64,000 nucleotides of DNA from Synechococcus sp. PCC 6312 (GCF_000316685.1 NC_019680.1:2233501-2297500), one strand, 5' to 3'; positions 48,704-59,162 are shown, counted from the first letter of the stretch. Translations and numbers: made by a program. The notes: generated from the letters alone by a model not told the origin.

Positions 48704-51700
48704 CTAACTAAAATCCCGGCGGCGTTGGAGGATCGGGATCAGAATTAACATCCCAACAATCACAAATCCTTGATAAAGCCAATGGCGCACCACATCCACG
48801 GCAAACATATGCCCCTGTTTTTTATTGATCTGATTGATTAATTCCTCGGCACCATTAATAGCTTTGCTGCGTTGCTTTTGCCAAGTTGTGTAATTGTCCT
48901 GCCAGGTGTCCATCTGATCCTGATAGGTTTTGAGATCATCGCTATAGGCTTTTAATTCCGTTGGATTACTGGGTGGGTCGCCAGGATCTTCTGGTTTAGG
49001 CGGCTCAGCTTGATCCACAGCACTGTTGTATTGCTTTTGGATGCCCGGAAAATTACACTGTTGAAAAATACTTTCCCCAAAGCAAGCACAGTCCTTTTCT
49101 TGGGTCTCGGTTAAGTTTTCTCGCTCCTCACTGGTTTTCTGCCAGCAGGCATCCTTAGCCACGTCCCGCCCCAGGCCACTGAGACTGACTAAGGTTTCAT
49201 AGGGCCATTTCAAGACAGTGACTCGATTCAAAACTTGCCCAACTGGCCCCAAGGAAGATAGGGGTTGGATGCCGCCGCTAAAGATAATTTGTGGAACTAG
49301 GAAAAATAATAAAATCAGCGGCACAATGTTTTGATTCGGAGCCACCGCCGAAACCAGTAGCCCCATGATCATCCCGCCAAAGATGGCCAAGACGATGGTG
49401 ATATAGATCTGGAAGGTAATATCCCATCCCCCCGGTATATTAACTGCAAGCTTAGTGACCAAAAGATAGGTCGCGGCCTGGTAAATTGCTAAAATCAGGG
49501 CCACAGCCACTTTAGAGAAGATATAGGGGAGCATTTGGAGGCCCGTCATTCGCTCCCGGCGGTAAATTTCAATCTCTCGCACCAAGTCCCGCATCGTCGT
49601 CATGGAACCAATCATGACCGCAACTAAGGCGGTGGCAAAGAGCATCGTTAAGGCTTCATCAGCACTTCCTTGGGCTGAGTCGAAGATATCTCGTCCCCAG
49701 GTAATAAAATCCAACAGGGCCAGGACTGGGGCAATCAAGAGGGTCAGCAGGAGATGGGTTCGATCTTGGCGGAGAATCGTCAAATTTCGCTGGCTCAGAA
49801 CTAAAAATTGTTGCCAGGGGGATACTCGCCGCTGCTTTTTCTTCGGGCTACGGATCGTTGTTTTGGTATTAGTTTTGGGAATTTGGCTCAGAAAGGTTTG
49901 GCGATTGACAATAAAGGTTTGACAGAGAGAGGATTGCTGATAACGATTGGCCAATTCCGTCGCGGTGGGCGCGTTAGGATTTTTCTCTCTATCTAAGGCG
50001 CGATAGAGATCGGCAAAATCTCGGAGTGGGACTCCTTGTAAGCGATCCCGAAAGGTTTCCCGAAAATAGGGCAACATTCGCTCCGGTGGGCCAAAATAGG
50101 CCAGATAGCCCCCGGCCGCCATATAAATCACGAGGTCACATTCGCGGATATTTTGGGTGGCATGGGAAATAATTAAAATGATTCGTCCTTGATCAGCCAG
50201 TTGCCGGAGCAATTGCATCATGTCTGCTTCCGTGCCTGGATCCAATCCCGATGTCACTTCATCCAGGAAAAATAAACTCGGTTGGGTCAGTAATTCAGCC
50301 CCCATACAGGCCCGCCGTTGTTGACCGCCACTGAGTTGCCGAATGGGGACATCGGCCCGATGGGATAACCCTAACTCTCCTAAAACTACCTGAATCCGCT
50401 TGTTCCGTTCAGTGGACGTTGTATCGGGAGGCATGCGGAGTTGGGCTGCATAGTCAAGGGCCTGGAAGAGGGTTAATTCTTCATGGATAATGTTTTTCTG
50501 CGGCACGTAGCCAAGTTGCGTTTTGTAAGCATCATAGTTCTGATATAAATCAGTCCCATTAATCATCACAGAGCCATTGGTGGCTGGGCGCAAACCATTC
50601 AGGGCATCCAGGAGAGTTGACTTACCACTACCACTAGGGCCAAGAATGGCAACAAACTCTCGCGGTAGAATTGACAAGGGAATGTCATTTAAAATCCGCT
50701 TGCCATCCCCAATGACCTTGCTTAAGCCCACCACATCCAAACGCAAATGTCCGGCTTCTACATACTGGGTTAAGGTCTCATCAATGTTGAGAATTAGCCG
50801 ATCACTACCGATCCGGATAACATCACCGACCCGTAAACTCGTTACTTCAGTAATCGCTTTGCCGTTAACAAATGTTCCGTTACAGGACTCTAAATCTGTG
50901 AGGACTAAACTCCCCTGTTGACGGTCAATCTTGGCGTGGAACCGAGAGACACTGGGATGCTCAATGACAAGATCATTGCTAGTATCGCGGCCAATACTCA
51001 AGGTGTTTAATCTGGATAAGGCGACTGTTTTCATGGGCGTTGTCAGATCTACCTCTTCGGGTAGTCCAACTTCTGTTGCTACTGGAATATTCTGCTCCCC
51101 AGCCAAGGCCATCTGAGTTGCAGCGAGCCGATCTAGCCAAATTCGTTCGCGTTTAATTTGTTCTGGAAGTTTTAAGCCTTCGTAGGTGAGGGTAGCAGCT
51201 GGGCCAAGATTGAGAGTTTCCCCCTTACGCAATTGCCACTCTGTCACGGGTTGTCCTCCTGACATCAGTCCCTGGGGAGCGTCTCCTAAGTAGGTAATGA
51301 AACAGTACTCACCCTGTTCTTGAAGCCGGATATGGACTGGGGCAATCCCAATCGTATCCACCAAAATATCCACTGAACTATGGGAACCTAGCAAAACCAT
51401 AGACATTTCTAAAATAAATTCCTGCGCCCAGGCCTCGGTTCTGACTAAAATTGATGGCACTCGACTAGCCCGCGGTTGGCTTTGCTCAGGCCGTTCTAAG
51501 GAAAACCGCAGCACCGAATCGCCAATTTGAATTAAGTCTCCATCATTCAGGGACTCGCTGGTGTGAGGAGATAAGGGCCGATAATTGATCCGCGTGCCGC
51601 TGGTACTCCCAAGGTCAGTAATACTAAAGCCTTCGTTTGAGCAGACAATTCGGGCGTGTTGGCGAGATACAGAGCGGTCGGCAAGGACAATCGTATTTTC

Positions 51701-51796
51701 GGGGGTACGGCCAATGGTGAGAGTATCTTGGGCAATGGGAAAACCGTAATCGGGAGCGCTTTTCAGAATCGTTAACCAGGCCGGGGATGCTTTCAC
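48704..51796 (-). CDS. FHA-domain ABC transporter (ABCG-like, ATPase plus permease)
   Basis: This 1030-residue protein starts with two clear FHA phosphothreonine-binding domains (about 20-95, SRQHARI and GSTSGTRIN; about 265-335, SRFHAKI and NGTFVNGK), with a degenerate third between them. The ATPase follows (about 355-600; [43 protein letters not shown]). A six-TM permease (about 675-1025) contains a roughly 150-residue outside loop with several Cys (KDACWQ, KDCACFGE, QQCNFPG). The architecture suggests control by Ser/Thr kinases. The substrate is unknown. It starts at GTG. Confidence 0.9.
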   Translation of the reverse strand: MKASPAWLTILKSAPDYGFPIAQDTLTIGRTPENTIVLADRSVSRQHARIVCSNEGFSITDLGSTSGTRINYRPLSPHTSESLNDGDLIQIGDSVLRFSLERPEQSQPRASRVPSILVRTEAWAQEFILEMSMVLLGSHSSVDILVDTIGIAPVHIRLQEQGEYCFITYLGDAPQGLMSGGQPVTEWQLRKGETLNLGPAATLTYEGLKLPEQIKRERIWLDRLAATQMALAGEQNIPVATEVGLPEEVDLTTPMKTVALSRLNTLSIGRDTSNDLVIEHPSVSRFHAKIDRQQGSLVLTDLESCNGTFVNGKAITEVTSLRVGDVIRIGSDRLILNIDETLTQYVEAGHLRLDVVGLSKVIGDGKRILNDIPLSILPREFVAILGPSGSGKSTLLDALNGLRPATNGSVMINGTDLYQNYDAYKTQLGYVPQKNIIHEELTLFQALDYAAQLRMPPDTTSTERNKRIQVVLGELGLSHRADVPIRQLSGGQQRRACMGAELLTQPSLFFLDEVTSGLDPGTEADMMQLLRQLADQGRIILIISHATQNIRECDLVIYMAAGGYLAYFGPPERMLPYFRETFRDRLQGVPLRDFADLYRALDREKNPNAPTATELANRYQQSSLCQTFIVNRQTFLSQIPKTNTKTTIRSPKKKQRRVSPWQQFLVLSQRNLTILRQDRTHLLLTLLIAPVLALLDFITWGRDIFDSAQGSADEALTMLFATALVAVMIGSMTTMRDLVREIEIYRRERMTGLQMLPYIFSKVAVALILAIYQAATYLLVTKLAVNIPGGWDITFQIYITIVLAIFGGMIMGLLVSAVAPNQNIVPLILLFFLVPQIIFSGGIQPLSSLGPVGQVLNRVTVLKWPYETLVSLSGLGRDVAKDACWQKTSEERENLTETQEKDCACFGESIFQQCNFPGIQKQYNSAVDQAEPPKPEDPGDPPSNPTELKAYSDDLKTYQDQMDTWQDNYTTWQKQRSKAINGAEELINQINKKQGHMFAVDVVRHWLYQGFVIVGMLILIPILQRRRDFS

Positions 51797-51978
51797 AACA
51801 GAGAGTCCTTGTAGATAAAATTTCTGAATGTTATTGAGATGATCATGACTGACCTAGGTTTAGAACCATACTCCCGAAGAATTATGTGGTGGGGCCGAAA
51901 ATGCTGCCTGAATTATAGGAGTTTCCTGGGAATTCTGGCTAATTTTATCCGTAGGGGCAAGAAGACAGCACAGGTATT

Positions 51979-52746
51979 TTAAGCCCGCACGGGGACAGCA
52001 TGGGCCTGAAGATGTTTTTTTATTTCGGCAATCGTTAGCTGCCCATAATGGAGTAATGAGGCCAAAAGAGCGGCTTCTGCTTTGCCAGTGGTGAGGGCTG
52101 CCCGAATATGCTCACAGGTGCCGGCTCCCCCTGAGGCGATGACAGGAATGGTGACTTGGTTGGCAATGGTTTGGGTCAGGTTAAGGTCATACCCGGCCTG
52201 GGTTCCATCCGCATCCATACTGGTCAGCAAAAGTTCTCCGGCCCCGCGACTCTCAACTTCTTTAGCCCAGGCCAGCGCATCCAAGCCAGTATTTTCGCGA
52301 CCGCCCCGGACATAGACATCCCACCCCGGATGTTCAGAACTCTCTCGCCGCCGGGCATCAATGGCAATCACAATACACTGCTGACCAAAGCGTTCACTGG
52401 CCTGGTTAATGAGATTGGGGTTACGGACGGCCGCAGAATTGAGACTCACCTTATCGGCCCCGGCCCGTAATAAGTCCTTAATGGTAGTCAATGAATCAAT
52501 GCCCCCGCCCACTGTTAAGGGAATAAAGACTTGATCGGCAGTGCGATAGACCACATCAATCAAAATATTCCGTTCCTCATGGGTGGCGGTGATATCTAAG
52601 AAGACCAATTCATCTGCACCCGCATCGTTATAGGCCTGGGCCAGTTCAACTGGATCTCCGGCATCTCGTAATTCCACAAAATTCACCCCTTTGACAACCC
52701 GTCCGTTTTTGACATCTAAACAGGGCAAAATTCGCTTGGCTAACAT
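51979..52746 (-). CDS. hisF: imidazole glycerol phosphate synthase cyclase subunit
   Basis: HisF is the TIM-barrel half of the HisH-HisF complex. It closes the imidazole ring to form IGP and AICAR in histidine synthesis. Its 255 residues are standard. The catalytic Asp11 is in [14 protein letters not shown], the second catalytic Asp is in VIAIDARR, and the phosphate-binding loops are VTVGGGI-like (LTVGGGIDS) and VIASGGAGT. It starts at ATG. hisH is not adjacent. Confidence 0.97.
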   Translation of the reverse strand: MLAKRILPCLDVKNGRVVKGVNFVELRDAGDPVELAQAYNDAGADELVFLDITATHEERNILIDVVYRTADQVFIPLTVGGGIDSLTTIKDLLRAGADKVSLNSAAVRNPNLINQASERFGQQCIVIAIDARRRESSEHPGWDVYVRGGRENTGLDALAWAKEVESRGAGELLLTSMDADGTQAGYDLNLTQTIANQVTIPVIASGGAGTCEHIRAALTTGKAEAALLASLLHYGQLTIAEIKKHLQAHAVPVRA

Positions 52747-52934
52747 TCATGTTTCCTTTTGAGTGACAAGTTCAAGGCCATCGTACCCGCCACAGATGCC
52801 AATGAATCGTGAGCAGTTGAGCCATAAGACTAATTTGTTGTCGCGACTCTATTTTGAGCATAATCCAGCTTAGTCTGGGAATTAGAGCAATCTCTGGGGA
52901 TAACCGTTACTACCGATGATTAGGTGAATCGCTT

Positions 52935-53606
52935 GTGCCAAAGTCTAAGAAATTCTACGCGGTTTTTGCGGGTCGTCAAACTGGATTATTTTTTACCTGG
53001 CCTGATTGTGAAGCCCAAGTTAAAGGGTATCAAGGGGCCCGCTACAAATCTTTTCCGACTCGGGATCAAGCTGAAGTTGCCCTCACCATGAGCCAAGCCA
53101 CCTCGCAAACAGAGTTATTTTTATTTGCATCCCAGGTGACACCATTGCCCAGGCCGGGTCAAACTCCCCCTGATCAACCCACCCGTAACGTTCTTTATAT
53201 CCTCGATAGCCTATCTGTAGATGCTTCTTGTTTGGGGAATCCCGGAGATGTGGAATATCGGGGTGTCCATACTGGAACCAAAGAAGTCTTATTTGCGGTC
53301 GGCCCCTTAGCCTATGGGACTAATAATATCGGGGAATTTTTAGCGATTGTGGATGGATTGCAATATCTCCAGGCCCAGGGGTTAACAATCCCAATTTATT
53401 CTGACTCGGCCACGGGAATGAGTTGGGTTAAAAAAAAGCGCGTCCAAACCAAATTAGCCCGCCGGCCTGGAAATCAGGAAATTTTTACGCGGATTGATGA
53501 GGCCTTGGCCTGGCTGCATTATCACACCTATCCAAACCCAATCCTGAAGTGGGATACAGTAAACTGGGGTGAAATTCCGGCAGATTATGGGCGCAAATCG
53601 CGGTGA
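52935..53606 (+). CDS. ribonuclease H with viroplasmin-like N-domain
   Basis: The 223-residue protein joins a small N-terminal domain (about 5-48; KFYAVFAGRQTGLFFTWPDC, YKSFPTRDQAEVAL), like the RNA/DNA-hybrid-binding domain of eukaryotic RNase H1 and caulimovirus viroplasmin, to an RNase HI fold. Candidate catalytic acids are Asp in LSVDASCLGNPG, Glu in NNIGEFLAI, Asp in YSDSATGMSW and Asp in IPADYGRK. It removes RNA from RNA-DNA hybrids. Translation starts at GTG. anmK follows 30 bp later. Confidence 0.88.
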   Translation: MPKSKKFYAVFAGRQTGLFFTWPDCEAQVKGYQGARYKSFPTRDQAEVALTMSQATSQTELFLFASQVTPLPRPGQTPPDQPTRNVLYILDSLSVDASCLGNPGDVEYRGVHTGTKEVLFAVGPLAYGTNNIGEFLAIVDGLQYLQAQGLTIPIYSDSATGMSWVKKKRVQTKLARRPGNQEIFTRIDEALAWLHYHTYPNPILKWDTVNWGEIPADYGRKSR

Positions 53607-53636
53607 TCAAGCAAGCAAGGCATTAAAGGTGACTCC

Positions 53637-54788
53637 ATGCGGGTGATCGGCTTAATGAGTGGAACCTCTGTAGATGGAATTGATGCGGTGGTGGTTGATC
53701 TCCATGGGGCTGCTCAAGACCTGACAATCAAAGTCCAGGCCAGTGCCACCTATGGGTATTCTGAGTCGTTACGGGAGAAAATCTTAGGCGTTTGTGCCGG
53801 GGACGCTCTGAGTATTGCTGATCTAGCTAGCTTAGATGATCAAATTGCCCAAGCTTTTGCCCAGGCCGCCCGCCAGATTCAAAGCCAACTTGGGGATCAA
53901 CAGCCAATTGACCTGATTAGTTCCCACGGACAAACCGTTTTCCATCGCCCTCCCGGCCCAAACCCTGATTTCCAACTCGGTTATTCCGTTCAACTCGGCC
54001 GCGGGGAAGTTATCGCCCAGTTAACCCAAATTCCGACCGTCACAAATTTTCGGGCTGCTGATATTGCCTTGGGGGGTCAAGGTGCGCCCTTAGTCCCGCG
54101 GATTGATCTATGTTTACTGGGGCATCCTGAAAAAACTCGTTGCGTCCAAAATATTGGCGGAATTGGCAATGTCACCTATCTACCCGCCCAAGGAGATACA
54201 GATGGATTTGGAACCGGAGTGTTTGGCTGGGATACGGGGCCAGGGAATGTTCTCATAGATTTAGCGGTTCATTATTTTTCCCAGGGACAACAAACCTATG
54301 ATCACAACGGGGCCTGGGCTGCCACTGGAACGCCGGATTTAAACCTGATCCAGGCCTGGTTAAAACACCCCTACTTTCAGGCCCCCCCACCCAAATCTAC
54401 AGGCCGGGAATTATTTGGACTTGCTTATTTTCAGGACTGTCTCAAGGATGCGGCCCATTTAACCCCAGCCGATACGATAGCTACCCTGACTGAGTTCACC
54501 GCCGCCACCATTGCCCATAGTTATCAAAGTTTTCTACCCCAAATGCCGGATCAGGTTTTTCTGTGTGGGGGAGGAGCATTGAATAGTTATTTACGATCTC
54601 GACTCGGGGCCTGGTTACAGCCGATTCCGGTGTTGACAACGACTGAGCTTGGAGTTCCCGTAGAAAGTAAAGAGGCGATTGCCTTTGCGGTTTTAGCCTA
54701 TTGGAAGGGCCAAAATTTACCGGGGAATTTACCCAGTGTTACCGGCGCGTCCCGCGAAACTCCCTTGGGAACGCTCCATTGTCCTTAG
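53637..54788 (+). CDS. anmK: anhydro-N-acetylmuramic acid kinase
   Basis: AnmK phosphorylates and opens 1,6-anhydro-MurNAc during recycling of peptidoglycan fragments. The 383 residues carry the N-terminal ATP-binding [35 protein letters not shown] and [10 protein letters not shown], all diagnostic for the family. It starts at ATG. rsmI begins 8 bp after its stop codon, so the two (perhaps with the RNase H gene) form an operon. Confidence 0.96.
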   Translation: MRVIGLMSGTSVDGIDAVVVDLHGAAQDLTIKVQASATYGYSESLREKILGVCAGDALSIADLASLDDQIAQAFAQAARQIQSQLGDQQPIDLISSHGQTVFHRPPGPNPDFQLGYSVQLGRGEVIAQLTQIPTVTNFRAADIALGGQGAPLVPRIDLCLLGHPEKTRCVQNIGGIGNVTYLPAQGDTDGFGTGVFGWDTGPGNVLIDLAVHYFSQGQQTYDHNGAWAATGTPDLNLIQAWLKHPYFQAPPPKSTGRELFGLAYFQDCLKDAAHLTPADTIATLTEFTAATIAHSYQSFLPQMPDQVFLCGGGALNSYLRSRLGAWLQPIPVLTTTELGVPVESKEAIAFAVLAYWKGQNLPGNLPSVTGASRETPLGTLHCP

Positions 54789-54796
54789 ATTTAGAT

Positions 54797-55663
54797 ATGG
54801 GTAATTCCAGTCAAGCAATTCCCGGATATTTGTATCTAGTTCCAACCCCCATTGGCAACTTGGCAGACATTACCACTCGCGCCCTCGGTATTCTCCAAAC
54901 CGTAGATTTAATTGCCGCTGAAGATACCCGTCACACCGGCCGCCTGTTGCAGCACTGCCAAATTTCAACTCGGCAAATTAGTTTTCACCAGCACAATACC
55001 CAACAGCGGATTCCAGAGCTAATTGAACTCTTGCAGGCTGGACAATCCATTGCACTAGTGAGTGATGCAGGAATGCCGGGCATTTCAGATCCGGGTTATG
55101 AGTTGGTCGTGGCTTGTATTGATGCCCAAATTCCGATTATTCCCCTCCCCGGCCCCAATGCGGCCCTCACGGCCCTCGTTGCTTCAGGATTACCCTCCAA
55201 TCGGTTTATTTTTGAAGGATTTTTACCCACCAAGCCAAAAGTGAGACATGAAATCCTCCAGGCCTGGGCCAGAGAACCCCGCACGATTATTTTTTATGAA
55301 TCCCCCCACCGACTCAGAGAAACCTTAACTGCATTGATCCCCCATCTTGGCCCAACGCGGCAGATTGTGATTGCGAGGGAACTAACGAAACTCTACGAAG
55401 AATTTTGGCGGGGAACCTTGGGAGATGCAATCAGACATTTTCAAACCCATCCGCCCAAAGGGGAACTGACGATTATTCTGGCTGGCTCATCCCCGCAAAC
55501 AGAACACTACTCACCAGAAGATATTAAAACGGCCCTCCAACAACGGCTGCAACAAGGGCTTTCTCCATCCCAGGCCAGCCGGGAACTTGCCCTAGAAATG
55601 CATCTGTCGCGGCGATATGTCTATGGCCTGGCCTTAGAGCTTGTCCAAAAATCTTCTAATTGA
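54797..55663 (+). CDS. rsmI: 16S rRNA (cytidine-1402-2'-O)-methyltransferase
   Basis: RsmI methylates the ribose of C1402 in the decoding centre, using SAM. The tetrapyrrole-methylase fold shows as YLVPTPIGNLADITTRAL, EDTRHTGRLL, ALVSDAGMPGISDPG and LPGPNAALTALVASGL. A helical C-terminus with LSPSQASRELALEMHLSRR follows. The ATG at 54797 is used; an earlier in-frame ATG at 54701 lies inside anmK. This gives 288 residues, normal for the family. Confidence 0.96.
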   Translation: MGNSSQAIPGYLYLVPTPIGNLADITTRALGILQTVDLIAAEDTRHTGRLLQHCQISTRQISFHQHNTQQRIPELIELLQAGQSIALVSDAGMPGISDPGYELVVACIDAQIPIIPLPGPNAALTALVASGLPSNRFIFEGFLPTKPKVRHEILQAWAREPRTIIFYESPHRLRETLTALIPHLGPTRQIVIARELTKLYEEFWRGTLGDAIRHFQTHPPKGELTIILAGSSPQTEHYSPEDIKTALQQRLQQGLSPSQASRELALEMHLSRRYVYGLALELVQKSSN

Positions 55664-55772
55664 TGGGAATGCGTTAGGGTGAGGACTTTTTTAGTTAACG
55701 GGGCCTGGTCAACCGCAAATTTGGTAGAGTTCAATTTAACTTGTCAAAAATTATCGTCTCTGGATTCTTGTT

Positions 55773-57482
55773 ATGAGCTATCCCATGTCCCGCCAGGCCT
55801 ATGCTGAAACCTATGGCCCCACTGTCGGAGATCGGGTGCGATTGGCGGATACGGAACTGATTATCGAAGTCGAACAGGATTTCACAACCTACGGCGAAGA
55901 AGTCAAATTTGGCGGCGGGAAAGTCATTCGGGATGGCATGGGGCAGTCCCCAATTACAAATGCCAATGGGGCCATGGATGCGGTGATTACTAACGCCTTA
56001 ATTCTCGATTGGTGGGGAATTGTTAAAGCGGATATTGGGATTAAAGATGGGAAAATTGCTGCTATCGGAAAAGCCGGAAACCCCAACATTCAAGATAATG
56101 TCACGATCATCATTGGGCCTGGGACAGAAGCCATTGCTGGGGAAGGGATGATTCTGACTGCCGGGGGAATTGACAGCCACATTCACTTTATTTGCCCGCA
56201 ACAGATCGAAGTCGCCATTGCCTCTGGAGTCACCACGATGATTGGCGGCGGAACGGGGCCAGCCACCGGAACTAATGCCACCACCTGCACCCCAGGCCCC
56301 TGGAATATTTACCGAATGCTCCAGGCCGCCGATGCCTTTCCGATGAATTTGGGCTTTTTAGGCAAGGGAAACAGTGCCAAACCAGAAGCCTTACGGGAGC
56401 AAATCCAGGCCGGGGCCTGTGGGTTAAAACTCCATGAAGATTGGGGAACCACACCTGCCACCATTGATACCTGTTTGAGTGTGGCTGATGAGATGGATGT
56501 GCAAGTGGCGATCCACACCGATACCCTCAACGAAGCCGGATTTGTCGAAGATACAATTGCGGCGTTTAAAAATCGGGTGATCCACACCTATCACACCGAA
56601 GGCGCAGGGGGTGGTCATGCCCCGGACATTATCAAAATTTGCGGTGAGATGAATGTTTTACCGTCTTCCACCAATCCCACCCGGCCCTATACCCTGAATA
56701 CTTTGGATGAACACCTGGATATGTTGATGGTTTGTCATCACTTGGATGAGAGCATTCCTGAAGATGTCGCCTTTGCCGAGTCCCGGATTCGCCGGGAAAC
56801 TATTGCCGCCGAGGATATTTTGCACGACTTAGGGGCTTTTAGCATGATTTCCTCTGATTCCCAGGCCATGGGTCGGGTAGGGGAAGTGATTATTCGTACT
56901 TGGCAAACCGCCCACAAAATGAAAGTTCAACGGGGGCCATTAAGCGAAGATTCGGAACGGGCTGATAATTTCCGAGCCAAACGCTATGTGGCCAAATACA
57001 CGATTAATCCTGCCATTACCCACGGGATTGCTAATTATGTCGGTTCGGTGGAAGTGGGTAAACTCGCTGATTTATGTCTCTGGCGGCCGGCGTTTTTTGG
57101 CGTGAAACCAGAGCTGGTCATTAAAGGCGGCCTGATTGCCTATGCCCAAATGGGAGATGCCAATGCCAGTATTCCCACCCCGCAACCTGTTCATATGCGC
57201 CCAATGTTTGGCAGCTTTGCCGGAGCCAGAAATGCCACTGCCTTAACCTTTGTGTCCCAGGCGGGGTTGAATAATGGGATTAAGGAACAGTTAGGGTTGC
57301 AGAAAAATGTGGTGGCTGTCTCCCAAACCCGGAATTTAAGTAAGTTAGACCTGAAACTCAATACCGCAACCCCAGTGATGGAAGTTGATCCGGAAACCTA
57401 TGAAGTCCGGGCGGATGGGGAACTGCTCACCTGTGAACCTGCGACTGTTTTACCGATGGCCCAGCGATACTTTCTGTTCTAA
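55773..57482 (+). CDS. ureC: urease alpha subunit
   Basis: UreC is the catalytic subunit of the Ni-dependent urease, which splits urea to ammonia and carbamate. All key residues are seen: His pair in [10 protein letters not shown], the carbamylated Lys in [10 protein letters not shown], His in [10 protein letters not shown] and [13 protein letters not shown], Cys-His of the flap in MVCHHLD and the metal Asp in [10 protein letters not shown]. The length of 569 is standard. It starts at ATG. ureA, ureB and accessory genes are not adjacent. Its last 20 codons are duplicated 1.5 kb downstream. Confidence 0.98.
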   Translation: MSYPMSRQAYAETYGPTVGDRVRLADTELIIEVEQDFTTYGEEVKFGGGKVIRDGMGQSPITNANGAMDAVITNALILDWWGIVKADIGIKDGKIAAIGKAGNPNIQDNVTIIIGPGTEAIAGEGMILTAGGIDSHIHFICPQQIEVAIASGVTTMIGGGTGPATGTNATTCTPGPWNIYRMLQAADAFPMNLGFLGKGNSAKPEALREQIQAGACGLKLHEDWGTTPATIDTCLSVADEMDVQVAIHTDTLNEAGFVEDTIAAFKNRVIHTYHTEGAGGGHAPDIIKICGEMNVLPSSTNPTRPYTLNTLDEHLDMLMVCHHLDESIPEDVAFAESRIRRETIAAEDILHDLGAFSMISSDSQAMGRVGEVIIRTWQTAHKMKVQRGPLSEDSERADNFRAKRYVAKYTINPAITHGIANYVGSVEVGKLADLCLWRPAFFGVKPELVIKGGLIAYAQMGDANASIPTPQPVHMRPMFGSFAGARNATALTFVSQAGLNNGIKEQLGLQKNVVAVSQTRNLSKLDLKLNTATPVMEVDPETYEVRADGELLTCEPATVLPMAQRYFLF

Positions 57483-57720
57483 ACACGCTGAATTTAACGT
57501 TGCAGTTTTTTAGGAGGAGGTTCAGCCTGCATAGCTTCAAATTAATGGTGTTTTATCCATCAACTATAATATCTATGAGTTTCAATCTAGCAAGTTTTGC
57601 TGATTAGGCGGAATTTTTTTGTATTCCCCTCCTTATAGGTTTTTTGAGGCGGAAACTTGACATTCAGCCTAAACACGATATGTTTCCTTTGAATGGAAAC
57701 TTTCTGTCTAATCAATAGTT
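57411..57720. repeat. left direct repeat containing the ureC 3' end
   Basis: This copy starts in the last codons of ureC and covers about 240 bp after its stop. It shares long blocks with 58882-59162, such as TACTTTCTGTTCTAAACAC, AATTAATGGTG, CTCCTTATAGGTTT and GGAAACTTTCT. The left copy has about 45 extra bases near its right end. The repeats are imperfect, so they are not recent. Confidence 0.85.
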
Positions 57721-57763
57721 AGACAAACATCACGGTTTTCAATAAGAGTCATGCGGAGGCTCT

Positions 57764-58612
57764 ATGTTCTCAAATGATCTAACCATAAAACTAGATACAT
57801 CGTATGAGCAGACACGAGCTTTAGTGATTGAGGTATTAAAATCTTCGATTTCGGGTCAAATAACAAGTCTATATTCTAATGTTGCGAACTTGGCAGTTCA
57901 GAAAGGTATTGTAAAGAATCCTGCTGAAGCAAACTTTTTAAATCCAACATACAAACTCCCGGAAAAATATAAAACTTGGATAGAAGACATTATTTGGGAT
58001 TTGATAATGGAGGGGTTAGTTAGACCAGGCTTGGGAGATGCATTAAATCCAGGTTTACCTTGGTATCATGTTTCAGAGTATGGCAAAACTGTTCTCACAA
58101 CTCAATCACCTCAGCCTTACGATCCTGATGGCTATCTAAATGAAGTTCGAGCAATTCCCAATATTGATGATGTAATAATTTCTTATTTAGAAGAAAGTTT
58201 AAAGGCTTTTAGAATCCACTGTCACCTATCTTCTGTAATTACATTAGGATGTGCATCTGAGAAGGCAATTCTACTTTTAATAGAAGCCTATAAAGTAGCT
58301 ATATCAAATCCTACACAGCAAGCCAACTTTGCGAAAAAGACAGATACTCTCGCCATCAAGAGAAAGCATGACGAATTCCAGAATCTTCTAAATGCGAAGA
58401 TATCACCACTTTTACCTAAAGAGTTAAAAGAGAATTTGGACAACTACCTAATCGGGCTGTTCTCTATTATTAGAAGTACAAGGAATGATGCAGGTCATCC
58501 TTCAGGAAAAGAAATACGTAGAGAACATCTTTATGCATATTTGGCAACATTCCCTGAGTATTTAAAGAAAGTTTATGCTCTTATAGATTGGCTAAACAAT
58601 AACCAGATTTAG
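57764..58612 (+). CDS. HEPN-like protein, possible defence RNase
   Basis: I do not recognise a named family. The 282-residue protein has an N-terminal part with a winged-helix-like segment (WIEDIIWDLIMEGLVRPGL, WYHVSEYGKTVL) and an all-helical C-terminal half. That half starts with LGCASEKAILLLIEAYKVAI and ends in IIRSTRNDAGHPSG. R240-NDAG-H245 fits the R-x4-H motif of HEPN ribonucleases and RNA-binding domains common in toxins and abortive-infection systems. It starts at ATG. The gene is AT-rich and lies between two copies of the ureC 3' end, so it was probably acquired. RNase activity is inference. Confidence 0.65.
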   Translation: MFSNDLTIKLDTSYEQTRALVIEVLKSSISGQITSLYSNVANLAVQKGIVKNPAEANFLNPTYKLPEKYKTWIEDIIWDLIMEGLVRPGLGDALNPGLPWYHVSEYGKTVLTTQSPQPYDPDGYLNEVRAIPNIDDVIISYLEESLKAFRIHCHLSSVITLGCASEKAILLLIEAYKVAISNPTQQANFAKKTDTLAIKRKHDEFQNLLNAKISPLLPKELKENLDNYLIGLFSIIRSTRNDAGHPSGKEIRREHLYAYLATFPEYLKKVYALIDWLNNNQI

Positions 58613-58637
58613 GCTGTTCTCTACCCATCTAAAGACT

Positions 58638-58684
58638 GTCTAACAACCGCTCTGCACCGAAATTGAAAATATGCTCGGTTGAGT
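58638..58684. other. possible short attC-like site
   Basis: GTCTAAC (58638-58644, fits RYYYAAC) is followed by AACCGCTCTGCACCG and closes with GTTGAGT (58678-58684, fits GTTRRRY). It lies 25 bp behind the HEPN-like gene. The two ends pair poorly outside AAC/GTT and the site is shorter than most attC sites, so this is weak on its own. Its AACAAC start matches two better placed sites at 59332 and 60538. Confidence 0.3.
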
Positions 58685-58869
58685 CGTAAAAGCTATCTGA
58701 ATCCGGCGAGCGAGAACTTTAGTCGTCTGATTCTCGGAGTATAAGTTGTGATTTGTTGTCTTGTAATTCTGGAATCTATTCTTTGAGCTTGCTTGGTTAA
58801 TTCGGGTAAGGGTAGGGTGGGAAGTAAGACCAAGTAGTTATTACTACAGTGGTTAGAGAATCCTGATGC

Positions 58870-58965
58870 GTTAGGGCCTCAGCAGATGGGGATATTATTG
58901 GGAAAATTCTCACCTGTGAACCTGCAACCGTCTTACCCATGGCCTGGCGATACTTTCTGTTCTAA
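58870..58965 (+). pseudogene. ureC 3'-end remnant
   Basis: Reading GTT AGG GCC from 58870, the frame gives [20 protein letters not shown] and continues to AWRYFLF and TAA at 58963-58965. This matches the UreC C-terminus ([14 protein letters not shown]...AQRYFLF) with small insertions and one Gln-to-Trp change. Many codon third positions differ, so it comes from an old duplication or a different ureC allele. Upstream of 58867 the similarity is lost behind a stop and frame changes. Confidence 0.8.
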
Positions 58966-59162
58966 ACACCTTGCTGATCCTCACGTTGAAGTTTTTAGGA
59001 GGAGGCTCAGCTTGCATAACTTGAAATTAATGGTGATTTATTTGTCAACCATAATATTTATGAGTTTAAATCTAGTAAAAAGATTTTCTAATGAGACGGA
59101 AATTTTCTGTATTTTCCTCCTTATAGGTTTCTTAGGTGGAAACTTTCTCTCTAATCCATAGT
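58882..59162. repeat. right direct repeat with ureC 3' end
   Basis: This is the second copy of the repeat at 57411-57720, in the same orientation. It includes the ureC remnant and the AT-rich downstream sequence ending TCTCTCTAATCCATAG. The HEPN-like gene lies between the two copies. Between 58685 and 58869 no gene is seen. Confidence 0.85.

Noticed and set aside
58886-59161. 91-codon frame in the right repeat
   Set aside because: It is the ureC remnant and its downstream flank read in the wrong frame.
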